Source: Alphaproteobacteria bacterium
GTDB taxonomy: Bacteria; Pseudomonadota; Alphaproteobacteria; SMXP01
DNA: 46,920 bases
Reading direction: 5' to 3'
Assembly: GCA_028285305.1 (NCBI GenBank)
Contig: JANQPV010000004.1
Location: 105,685 to 152,604, forward strand
The position numbers and the translations under genes are program-made. Position 1 is the first letter of the stretch; each line of letters begins with the position of its first letter. Positions 40,321-46,920 of this stretch are shown here, piece after piece. The notes below the pieces were generated by a model, which saw only the letters and a list, made by a program, of their open reading frames with translations, made no database searches and was not told the DNA's origin.

Positions 40321-41158
40321 GATCACTGTACAGAGCGATTTAGGAAAGGATCTGGCCGGCACGTTCACAGCTCTCACACCTGACGACGAACGAGACACGC
40401 CCCAAATCGCACGGGATTTCGAGGCCCTGATGCGCGACGGCTATGTGGTGATCGAAAACCTCTTAGATCATGCGGTGCTGGCGCACATCCGCGCCGGCTG
40501 CGCAGAGGTCCTGGACAATCACAAAACAGGCAGGAACAATTTTGAGGGACTGAAGACCCAGCGTGTCTACACGGCCATTGCCAAGACGCGGGTGCTGGAC
40601 GATCTCGCGACCCATCCCCGGATCTTAGGGCTAATGGATCGTCTGTTTGCCCCCAACTTCCTTCTGAGCGCGGCGCAGATTCTTAATGTGCTTCCGGGCG
40701 AAGACGCTCAGCTTCTCCATACGGATGATGGCTTCTACAAAATCCCTCGCCCCCGCCAGGCTTTGGGGGCGGCCAGCATTTGGGCCCTTGACGACTTCAC
40801 TCCAGAAAACGGCGCGACCCGACTGATCCAGGGCAGCCACCTGTGGGGCGCGGATCGGATCGGCCAAGAGGAAGAAACCAGTCCCGCCGTCATGCCGGCG
40901 GGCTCTGTCATCTTTTTCCTTGGCACCCTGTGGCATGGGGCCGGCCAGAATCAAACGGCCCGAGCGCGCCTGGCGATCACCTGTCAGTATTGCGACGCCT
41001 ATATGCGCCAACAGGAGAATTTCATGCTTGGGATCCCGAAGGAAACGGTGAAGCAACTATCGCCCGAGCTTCAGTCGCTCATCGGCTATTCCATCCACCC
41101 GCCGTTTATGGGATGTGTAGACGGTGTTCACCCCCTTCGCAGCTTGCAGGAGGTTTAG
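40310..41158 (+). CDS. Phytanoyl-CoA dioxygenase (PhyH) family protein
   Basis: 282 residues. The Fe(II)/2-oxoglutarate oxygenase motif HxD...H is present: His137-x-Asp139 in LLHTDDGFY and His209 in LWHGAGQNQT, with an Arg about nine residues later to bind 2-oxoglutarate. The jelly-roll core spans about 35-240. Family members hydroxylate alkyl chains of fatty acyl, amino-acid or secondary-metabolite substrates. Coupled to the TetR gene (11-bp overlap) and followed after 2 bp by a membrane desaturase, so it probably modifies the same lipid or isoprenoid substrate. Confidence 0.88.
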   Translation: MSHEITVQSDLGKDLAGTFTALTPDDERDTPQIARDFEALMRDGYVVIENLLDHAVLAHIRAGCAEVLDNHKTGRNNFEGLKTQRVYTAIAKTRVLDDLATHPRILGLMDRLFAPNFLLSAAQILNVLPGEDAQLLHTDDGFYKIPRPRQALGAASIWALDDFTPENGATRLIQGSHLWGADRIGQEEETSPAVMPAGSVIFFLGTLWHGAGQNQTARARLAITCQYCDAYMRQQENFMLGIPKETVKQLSPELQSLIGYSIHPPFMGCVDGVHPLRSLQEV

Positions 41159-41160
41159 TC

Positions 41161-42114
41161 ATGCCCGCCGCCGCCCGTGTGCGCCCTCTCGATTTCTTCA
41201 CCAAAGAGGAATGGGACGCCGTCAGCAAGCGCAATGATTGGCTGGGCCTTGGCCTCGTGGTCCATGTCTGGGGACTGATTGCCTTGGCCATGGCGCTGTC
41301 CATTTGGTCCCTCTGGTTCCTGCCGGTGTCGGTACTCATTATTGGCGCCCGTCAATTGGGAATGGCGATAATTATGCACGATGCCGCCCACGGCGCGCTT
41401 TTTCAGAACAAGAAGCTCAACGACTGGATCGGCCATTGGCTGGGCGCGGCGCCCATTGGCGTCAATCTGGCCGACTACCGCACCTACCATTTACAGCACC
41501 ACAAATACGCCCAGCAGCCGGAAGATCCGGATCTCGGCCTGTCGGCTGCCTTTCCCATCACTCGGTCGTCGTTGAAGCGCAAGGCGATTCGGGATCTGAC
41601 CGGCCAAACATTTTTCAAGCAGCGCACGAACCAAATCGCCAATGCGATGGGATTGCGCATCCGTCCGGGCCCCAAAGCCGAGGCGCGCAAGACCGCCGCC
41701 CGCCGGGCGGTGATCCCGTTCCTGATCACCAATGGGATACTCTTCGCGCTCTTAACTGTTTTGGGCCATTGGTGGGCTTACTTCGCTCTCTGGCTTCTTC
41801 CCATGGCCACTTGGAACGCGCTGATCATCCGCATCCGCAATATCGGCGAGCACGCGGTCGTCTCCGATGATGATGACCCCTTGCGCCACGCCCGCACCAC
41901 AAAGACTGGATTCTTTGAGGGGCTCCTCATCGCCCCTTATTGGGTAAACTATCACTGCGAGCACCACATGTTCATGCATGTGCCTTGCTACCGCTTGGCC
42001 GAAGCCCACCGCATCCTTGAGCGCAAGGGCACAACGACCCGCATGGAAGTCAGCCCTGGCTATCTCGACGTCTTGCGCCAAGCGACCAGCAAGCCTGAGG
42101 CAGTGGCGGCATAG
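41161..42114 (+). CDS. Membrane fatty-acid desaturase
   Basis: 317 residues; the ATG at 41161 has AGGAGG 7-12 bases upstream, and longer frames through the PhyH gene are shadows. The three histidine boxes of membrane di-iron desaturases are present: HDAAH (73-77), HLQHHK (110-115) and HCEHHM (265-270). Four hydrophobic segments are at about 32-62, 67-80, 184-202 and 205-225. Family members introduce double bonds or hydroxyls in acyl, carotenoid or sphingoid substrates in the inner membrane. The lipid substrate is unknown. Third gene of the TetR-PhyH-desaturase operon. Confidence 0.92.
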   Translation: MPAAARVRPLDFFTKEEWDAVSKRNDWLGLGLVVHVWGLIALAMALSIWSLWFLPVSVLIIGARQLGMAIIMHDAAHGALFQNKKLNDWIGHWLGAAPIGVNLADYRTYHLQHHKYAQQPEDPDLGLSAAFPITRSSLKRKAIRDLTGQTFFKQRTNQIANAMGLRIRPGPKAEARKTAARRAVIPFLITNGILFALLTVLGHWWAYFALWLLPMATWNALIIRIRNIGEHAVVSDDDDPLRHARTTKTGFFEGLLIAPYWVNYHCEHHMFMHVPCYRLAEAHRILERKGTTTRMEVSPGYLDVLRQATSKPEAVAA

Positions 42115-42189
42115 AAAGAGATCTAGTACCTTAGTGACGAGTTAAATATCGTGCCAGGAAGTGCTATGCAGGACCGCTTGATGTTCTAA

Positions 42190-43209
42190 TTGGTTGGGAC
42201 CAACTCATTGCCCCCTAAAGCGCAACAGGAACTGGCGGAAAAGTTCATTGACTGGGGTTTGGTGGCCTCGCGCTGTGATCGCTTCCCTGAGATCGGACGT
42301 TGTTTTCCCGTGGATGACCTTCGTTTGTACTCAGACAAGGAGCCGTTTTATGGTCACTACATGGCTTGGCGGTTGGGTACATGGGCCAACGATGATCTGT
42401 TCTCCCGGCTTAACGAACTCCTGTATCTGGCGTCTCGCTTGCCCAATTGGAGACACGAAGAGCACTTACTTCGGAGTGGTGACTACTCTGACTTTTGGTC
42501 TCTGACTTGGCAGCTACAGGTTGCCGAGTTTCTGTCCGGAATTGGTTCCGACGTACGTTGGTCGAAACAGGGACCAGATTTATCCGTTGTTCTAGATTCT
42601 GAAAGGCATTTTGTAGAGTGTTACGTTCTAAGAAAATCTTGGGGAATGCTAGAGTTCATCAGACATATTCTCGGTCTCATTGATGAGAGTATTTGGATCA
42701 GATACCCAAAAGGTCTTCGCTTCAGTTTGCCCCAAGATAAAGACAGGGATTGTTTCTTAGATCAAGTATTCAGACCGTTCTTGGATGAGGTGTTCCTTTC
42801 CCGAATGAAAAAAGAGGCGGACACTGCATATCCAGTTTTGGTGGGAACATATCCTGAAGTTGGGATTGACGTCATGCTGGACGGTGGGGGTAAATATCAA
42901 GCATCTAACAATGCAGTTGGAGAACCCGAACACTACCTGGGCATAAGACTTAAGGAGGGTGTGAATGCAAAAGCGTTATCAAACAGACTATCCGCGCATC
43001 ATCCGAACGCAGTTTTTGTAAACTATCTGATTGATAGAGATTTCCAGGTTGCCGCTAACATACGAGATCGCGTACCGATTCCGGATCCACCGGAAAACCT
43101 AGACGCGGTGATCTTTGCCTGTGTTGGCATTGATCAGAAAATGAATGAGGAAGACACTTCCCGAGCCGCTGGCGACCAAGAGGTAATATCAAGATTCCGC
43201 AAACGCTAA
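42190..43209 (+). CDS. Orphan protein with a possible PD-(D/E)XK nuclease-like fold (339 aa)
   Basis: The frame begins after a stop at 42187-42189; the TTG at 42190 is the first possible start, and one at 42208 is equally possible, neither with a ribosome site. Residues 100-150 show the pattern of restriction-like folds: a helix (WSLTWQLQVAEFLSG), then GSDVRWSKQGPDLSVV (GPD at 128-130) and FVECYVLRK with Glu143. The lysine of ExK is replaced (ECY), and the usual N-terminal Glu is Gln, so activity may be altered or lost. The gene is visibly more AT-rich than its neighbours and has no partner, which suggests horizontal acquisition. Function unknown; a defence role is only a hypothesis. Confidence 0.7.
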   Translation: MVGTNSLPPKAQQELAEKFIDWGLVASRCDRFPEIGRCFPVDDLRLYSDKEPFYGHYMAWRLGTWANDDLFSRLNELLYLASRLPNWRHEEHLLRSGDYSDFWSLTWQLQVAEFLSGIGSDVRWSKQGPDLSVVLDSERHFVECYVLRKSWGMLEFIRHILGLIDESIWIRYPKGLRFSLPQDKDRDCFLDQVFRPFLDEVFLSRMKKEADTAYPVLVGTYPEVGIDVMLDGGGKYQASNNAVGEPEHYLGIRLKEGVNAKALSNRLSAHHPNAVFVNYLIDRDFQVAANIRDRVPIPDPPENLDAVIFACVGIDQKMNEEDTSRAAGDQEVISRFRKR

Positions 43210-43248
43210 GTTCTCGACAATCTCGCGATCGTAATGCATCTAAGGCAG

Positions 43249-43268
43249 GTAAAGAAGTTTCTCTTTAC
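43249..43268. terminator. Hairpin between convergent genes
   Basis: GTAAAGA, loop AGTTTC, TCTTTAC. A 7-bp AT-rich stem between the AT-rich orphan and the convergent small ORF. Weak; termination uncertain. Confidence 0.35.
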
Positions 43269-43340
43269 GATCACCTAGCCTGCTGGGGCGAGGGCACCCA
43301 ATCGAACGAAGCGAGCTCGTCCTAAACGTTCCAAGTCCTA

Positions 43341-43574
43341 TTAAGATTCCCCTCGCTGATACCGGTCGAGTTCATCCGGGTCGAACCCTTGGTCGTTGTC
43401 GATCAAAGGGTCTCGCATGAAGTCCGTTTCCGGAGGACGTGTCGTAACGCGGTTCAATAGGCGGCGACAGAGACGATCGACAAACGTTGTATTCCGGGAA
43501 CTGCGGGCCGCCATCCACATCGTCGCCTTGGCGGCCCATTCATCGCGTGTTTCTTTAGAGAACAATCCACTCAT
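43341..43574 (-). CDS. Small partner protein of the molybdopterin oxidoreductase (77 aa)
   Basis: Its ATG overlaps the stop of the oxidoreductase gene (ATGA), so the two are translationally coupled. The product is basic in the middle, acidic at the end (DPDELDRYQRGES) and has no membrane segment; one cysteine. I do not recognise a family. Coupling suggests a dedicated chaperone or small accessory subunit of the molybdenum or tungsten enzyme, but this is inferred from position only. Confidence 0.55.
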   Translation of the reverse strand: MSGLFSKETRDEWAAKATMWMAARSSRNTTFVDRLCRRLLNRVTTRPPETDFMRDPLIDNDQGFDPDELDRYQRGES

Positions 43575-45871
43575 TCTGCTGGCTCCAATACTCTCTTCTT
43601 ACTGCCAACTGAGGCCGTCTGTGAAGCGGTAGCTGGCGCGTCGGCCTTGACCACCCGGCAGGGAATGCCTTTCAGATGAGGGATCCCTTGCTCCCGGTCC
43701 AAGAAGTCGTCATCGTCCCGGCACAGCTGCGAATCGGCGTAATCATGGGCGCCGCTCAGGCACGCTTTGCCTTGTTCCATTTCCGGTTTCCACCAGCCAT
43801 GGGGCACACGGACGAGACCGTCGGGCATCGCGTCTTTGATGGCCAACGTCGCCTTGATCTCTCCCAGTTGATTTTGGACACTCACCCAGTCGCCCTCTTT
43901 CAAGCCCATCTCGCCCGCTTGTTTGGGGCTCAAGTAGATTTCGGGCTCAAGATGCCGGGCCCTCATCTCGGGAACGTGCCGGAACGCGGTTTGGAAAAAG
44001 CCATCTTCGCGAACGCCCGTAAACATCAAAAGCGGGTACTGATCATCTAATTCGGGGTCTTCGCGGAAATAGGGCAGTGGGTCGAAGCCCAGATCCTCAA
44101 GCACGGACGATTTCAGCTCAACTTTGCCGCTCGGTGTCGCAAATCCCTTCTTCTCGTATTGCCGGAATTCTGGCTTCGCAAAGTAAATGTCCGTCGACTC
44201 CGCTAGCTGATTAAAGGTCATGCCCGTCTTCGCGACCCGGTAATCGTAAAACGACTCCAAATCATCCCAAGGCACGAGCTCCGGGCGTCCGATGGACGTG
44301 GCCAGGCGTTTCCAGAACTCGAACGTGCTGAGACATTCGCCCGGCGGCTCCATAGATTTTTCGGAAAGCCGAACGGCGGACATCCAGCCAAAGAGATCAT
44401 GCAGCCAAGGCCGCTCGAGCCAACTGTCTCCGGGCAGCACATAATCGGCCATTTGCGCCGACGGCGTCATAAATTGTTCGTGTGCAACAATTAGATCCTG
44501 ATTTTGCATCGCCTCCAAAATCAGGGGCATGTTGGCGTAGCTCATCAATGGGTTGTTGCCGAGGAAGAAGAACGCCTTGACCGGGTAGGGGCCTTTTCCC
44601 GCCATCGCCCGAAACGTCGCAGACGGCGTTGCCATATAGCAGCCCATGACAAGATTGGCGTATTCCTGACCGTAGACGCGTTTAGTCGCCTCATTGAATT
44701 TCGTTTGTGCACGATAAGTGAAGGCCGGGTGCGCGTCAGACCCCAGTTGCTTCGCCTTTTGTTCGTCCGAGAGAACATGGTGCATTTCGATTTCGGTTTC
44801 ATTGATGATGTCGGGATTGAACCCCTGTAGCGTTTCCCCGCCCGGCACATCGATATAGCCGCAAATGGCGCGCAGTATGGATTGTAGACGAATGCCGGAG
44901 GTGCTGTTCCGCTGCATATCCGTTATGGGTGTCCACGGAATAATGGACGGGCCTTGCGTAGCATAGATGCGTGCCGCCTTTGCGATCATTTCAGGATCGC
45001 ACCCGGTGAGCTTGGCAACACGCTCTAGAGGATAGTCATTCACACGCTGGCGCAGATCTGAAAAACCGAGCGTCCATTTGGAGACGAACTCTTTATCATA
45101 AAGCTCTTCGTCGATAATCACTTTGAGCCAGCCAAAGAGCATGGCCACATCGCTGCCAACCTTGAGGGGCAGCCATATATCGGCTCGTTCCGCATTGGAG
45201 CTGCGCCTTGGATCCATCACGATCAGTTTGGCACCCCTGGCTTGAGCGGACCGAATATAATTGTAGATGGGTGTCCAACTATGCCGCCGCGGATTATGGC
45301 CGATCAAAACGATACACTTTGTGTTGTTAAAATCTCCGATGGGGAACCAACCATAGGTGAGCTTGTTAATGGCCGCGGTGTTGCCCGCACAAAGCGCCAC
45401 GCCGCTGATCCAATTGGGGTTGCCCACATGGTTCATGATCCTGCGGCCCAAACCGTGGTCGGTTGCCGTGTTCCACTGGCTCGTTGAGACCGCCCAAGCT
45501 TCAGGCCCGTACTGATCGATAATTGTATTGAGACGGGCGCCGATATCGGTCATGGCCTCGTCCCACGAAACCTGTTCCCATTCGCCGGAACCGCGTTCCC
45601 CGACGCGTTTAAGCGGATGGAGAATCCGGTTCGGATGTGCATAGGCCTTGGGCGCGATGATCCCTTTCATACAGATATTATCGCGGAAGATCGGATTGTC
45701 AGATGACCGCACGCGGGTCACCCGTCCCTTTCTGACCTCCGTCACGACGTTGCACGCAATATCGCAGGTGGCGCAAATCGTACGTTTGGTCGTAACGCCT
45801 TCCGGAACGGGCCGTTCCTTATATTCGGCGGACACGATTGCTTCAGGATCAAAAGGCACGGGAGCGGGCAT
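43571..45871 (-). CDS. Molybdopterin oxidoreductase of the DMSO reductase (CISM) family
   Basis: 766 residues without a Tat leader, so cytoplasmic. An N-terminal [4Fe-4S] motif has Cys33, 36, 40 and 67 (ICATCDIACNVV and NICMKG). A Cys-type metal ligand is suggested at Cys161 in GVALCAGNTAAIN. The following domains show bis-MGD binding (IGHNPRRHSW, VMDPRRSSNAERADIWLPLKVGSD) and the C-terminal cap (VRVPHGWW). It resembles acetylene hydratase/thiosulfate-reductase-like proteins and other single-subunit soluble enzymes, but the substrate cannot be assigned. It is divergent from the HxlR regulator, with 109 bp between starts and a 31-bp palindrome between them. Confidence 0.9.
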   Translation of the reverse strand: MPAPVPFDPEAIVSAEYKERPVPEGVTTKRTICATCDIACNVVTEVRKGRVTRVRSSDNPIFRDNICMKGIIAPKAYAHPNRILHPLKRVGERGSGEWEQVSWDEAMTDIGARLNTIIDQYGPEAWAVSTSQWNTATDHGLGRRIMNHVGNPNWISGVALCAGNTAAINKLTYGWFPIGDFNNTKCIVLIGHNPRRHSWTPIYNYIRSAQARGAKLIVMDPRRSSNAERADIWLPLKVGSDVAMLFGWLKVIIDEELYDKEFVSKWTLGFSDLRQRVNDYPLERVAKLTGCDPEMIAKAARIYATQGPSIIPWTPITDMQRNSTSGIRLQSILRAICGYIDVPGGETLQGFNPDIINETEIEMHHVLSDEQKAKQLGSDAHPAFTYRAQTKFNEATKRVYGQEYANLVMGCYMATPSATFRAMAGKGPYPVKAFFFLGNNPLMSYANMPLILEAMQNQDLIVAHEQFMTPSAQMADYVLPGDSWLERPWLHDLFGWMSAVRLSEKSMEPPGECLSTFEFWKRLATSIGRPELVPWDDLESFYDYRVAKTGMTFNQLAESTDIYFAKPEFRQYEKKGFATPSGKVELKSSVLEDLGFDPLPYFREDPELDDQYPLLMFTGVREDGFFQTAFRHVPEMRARHLEPEIYLSPKQAGEMGLKEGDWVSVQNQLGEIKATLAIKDAMPDGLVRVPHGWWKPEMEQGKACLSGAHDYADSQLCRDDDDFLDREQGIPHLKGIPCRVVKADAPATASQTASVGSKKRVLEPAE

Positions 45872-45885
45872 AGGAACCTCGATGG

Positions 45886-45933
45886 TTAGTCCAAAAGATG
45901 GATTTACTTAGTCCAAAAAATGGACTAAGTAAA
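45886..45933. promoter_or_regulatory. 31-bp palindrome and an imperfect copy, probable HxlR operators
   Basis: TTTACTTAGTCCA-AAAAA-TGGACTAAGTAAA (45903-45933) has perfect 13-bp arms. A second, partial copy, TTAGTCCA-AAAGA-TGGA (45886-45902), lies between it and the oxidoreductase start. Their position suits repression of the divergent oxidoreductase and HxlR genes. Confidence 0.85.
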
Positions 45934-45980
45934 GAGAAATGTGATAGACACCGCGCCTGTGGTTCAAAGGGATCAGGTAA

Positions 45981-46475
45981 ATGAAGAGATTCGAGTTAAG
46001 CGAGCAGCAGTGCTCCGTCGCCAGATCGTCCGTAATTTTGGGAGACCAATGGACGCTGACGATCTTGAGCGATTGCTTTTTGGGCGTTCGCCGGTTCGAT
46101 CAATTCCAGGAACGCCTTGGCGTTTCCCGGACGACACTGACATCGCGGCTTAAGCTTCTTGAGGAGCATGGCATTCTTGAGCAGCGCCAGTACCAGGACA
46201 GGCCGCCGCGGTTCGAATACCGCTTAACCCACAAGGGTAGGGAGCTGTTCCCCGTCATTTCCACCCTGATCACATGGGGAGACAAGTATTACTCGGATTC
46301 GGCGGGGCCACCCATCTTGCGCCGTCACAAGACCTGCGGTCATGACTTTCACACCGTTCTCAGTTGCTCTGATTGCGGAGAAACCCTCGTGCCCAGAGAT
46401 GTCGAGGCGCGCAAACGACCGGACGATGAGCGCTATCCCCCTGTCGAACGCGGACCGGTTAAGCGGACCGGGTGA
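45981..46475 (+). CDS. HxlR-family regulator
   Basis: 164 residues; GGATCAGG lies shortly before the ATG. The HxlR winged helix is at about residues 10-100: CSVARSSVILGDQWTLTIL, then FDQFQERLGVSRTTLTSRLKLLEEHGILEQ and YRLTHKGRELFPV. The C-terminal tail has a zinc-ribbon-like set (KTCGHDFH, LSCSDCGETL). Cysteine 11 sits where redox-sensing cysteines occur in some HxlR/DUF24 members. It is divergent from the molybdopterin oxidoreductase gene, and the 31-bp palindrome is in the intergenic region, so it is the likely local regulator. Confidence 0.9.
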   Translation: MKRFELSEQQCSVARSSVILGDQWTLTILSDCFLGVRRFDQFQERLGVSRTTLTSRLKLLEEHGILEQRQYQDRPPRFEYRLTHKGRELFPVISTLITWGDKYYSDSAGPPILRRHKTCGHDFHTVLSCSDCGETLVPRDVEARKRPDDERYPPVERGPVKRTG

Positions 46476-46704
46476 TCGCCAGAAGAGCGTTTGTCATTGC
46501 CAGCCGCAAAAGCGGCTTAAGCAACCCAGGGGCTAACACCACCCTGCCGTCATCCTCGCGCTCGCCGCGAGCATCCAGGACTTGTGTTCCGCACACGATT
46601 TGTCTGGGTCCTCCGAACACGTTGTTGCCTTCAAAAGCTGCTATCACAGGAAGCCAAGCGAATCCAAAACCGAATTGCCGGGTCTGCCGCCGTGATCGAC
46701 TCAT
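46459..46704 (-). CDS. Possible small ORF after the LuxR-type gene (81 codons)
   Basis: Its ATG overlaps the LuxR-type stop codon (ATGA), a common coupled arrangement, and it reads with plausible codon usage into the HxlR 3' end (17-bp convergent overlap). The product has a hydrophobic segment (FGFGFAWLPVIAAF) and a polar rest. I recognise no family. It could be a real small gene, or an accidental frame. Confidence 0.3.
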   Translation of the reverse strand: MSRSRRQTRQFGFGFAWLPVIAAFEGNNVFGGPRQIVCGTQVLDARGEREDDGRVVLAPGLLKPLLRLAMTNALLAITRSA

Positions 46705-46920
46705 CGACGCCGCAATTTTTTGCGAGCCCTTTCAATATGCACACGAACGGTATGTCTCGACACGTTGAGTATTTCGCTCACGTCTACGTCCGATTTCCCC
46801 CTTGCAATCCACTCCACGCATTCGCGTTCCCTCGGTGTCAGCCGGTTTCGGTCCTTCGTTTCTGGGTCGGACCTTTGGATCTTCTTGAGCTGGCGGTAAA
46901 TGTACGTCGAGATGAGGTCG
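46701..46920 (-). CDS. LuxR-type DNA-binding domain (N-terminal part outside window)
   Basis: The last 72 residues of a protein running off the right edge. They form a GerE/LuxR helix-turn-helix: LTPRERECVEWIARGKSDVD, then VSEILNVSRHTVRVHIERARKKL. The scan-helix (VSRHTVRVHI) is intact. The sensory domain lies outside, so whether it binds an acyl-homoserine lactone cannot be seen. A lactonase-like hydrolase is encoded elsewhere in the window, but there is no direct link. Confidence 0.85.
   Translation of the reverse strand, partial: DLISTYIYRQLKKIQRSDPETKDRNRLTPRERECVEWIARGKSDVDVSEILNVSRHTVRVHIERARKKLRRR

Noticed and set aside
40843-41160. Extension of the desaturase frame back into the PhyH gene.
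   Set aside because: AGGAGG precedes the ATG at 41161, and the extension is a shadow of the PhyH coding sequence.
1-46920. CRISPR arrays, tRNA/rRNA genes, insertion sequences and attachment sites.
   Set aside because: No regularly spaced repeats, cloverleaf-like sequences, transposase motifs or flanking direct repeats were found by reading.

Overview
This window looks like a chromosomal segment of a proteobacterium, most likely an alphaproteobacterium. The reasons are the moderately high GC, Shine-Dalgarno starts, short overlapping operons, Tat-exported molybdenum hydroxylases, a cyanide-insensitive-type cytochrome bd oxidase with a DUF2474-like subunit, CYP153 and many TetR/Rrf2/LysR regulators. 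The lineage is an inference. I see no tRNA or rRNA gene, CRISPR array, insertion sequence or phage gene. The segment reads as a dense patchwork of small oxidative-metabolism modules, each with its own regulator and often a recognisable operator.

Layout. Positions 1-1.3 kb: end of a CobW-type metallochaperone, a MerC-like membrane protein and a DUF1826 protein (probably metal homeostasis). 1.4-5.8 kb: an NTF2-like protein, a divergent Rrf2/DoxX pair, a VOC protein, an iron-type alcohol dehydrogenase and a small partner ORF. 6.2-8.4 kb: an RTX calcium-binding secreted protein, then sparse DNA holding an overlooked 39-residue membrane protein. 8.4-11 kb: a LysR regulator divergent from a fusion of a Ddn-like (deazaflavin-type) domain with a glutathione S-transferase. 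11.1-14.9 kb: an isoquinoline-oxidoreductase-like molybdenum hydroxylase (iorAB type) divergent from soxYZ. 15.2-18.8 kb: an unrecognised 1184-residue membrane protein.

18.9-22.5 kb: a TetR-P450 unit divergent from a CYP153-type alkane hydroxylase, with tandem palindromes between them and a clear terminator after CYP153. 22.5-25.2 kb: cydAB plus a 52-residue third subunit. 25.4-29.9 kb: the remnant of an FAD monooxygenase, then a TetR divergent from an intact FAD monooxygenase, an NTF2-like protein and a BKACE-family enzyme with a Tat-like leader. 30-34 kb: a lipoprotein esterase and a lactonase-like metallo-hydrolase, divergent from an Rrf2 regulator (apparently leaderless) and a methyltransferase. 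34.1-38.4 kb: a membrane/beta-propeller protein, a luciferase-like oxidoreductase and a DUF2799 lipoprotein. 38.4-42.1 kb: a TetR with a small secreted protein, divergent from a TetR-PhyH dioxygenase-desaturase operon with a 22-bp palindrome. 42.2-43.2 kb: an AT-richer orphan that may have a PD-(D/E)XK nuclease fold. 43.3-46.5 kb: a CISM-family molybdopterin oxidoreductase and small partner, divergent from an HxlR regulator with a 31-bp palindrome. The right edge cuts a LuxR-type regulator.

How it works together: the recurring theme is oxidation of hydrophobic or aromatic compounds (CYP153, second P450, FAD monooxygenase, alcohol dehydrogenase, LLM oxidoreductase, esterase, PhyH, desaturase), alongside two molybdenum enzymes and a terminal oxidase. 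No ferredoxin or ferredoxin reductase for the P450s, no cytochrome c for the iorAB-like enzyme, no other sox genes and no type I exporter for the RTX protein lie in the window. The least explained objects are the soxYZ/iorAB pairing, the Ddn-GST fusion, the BKACE with a leader, and the two orphan membrane proteins.
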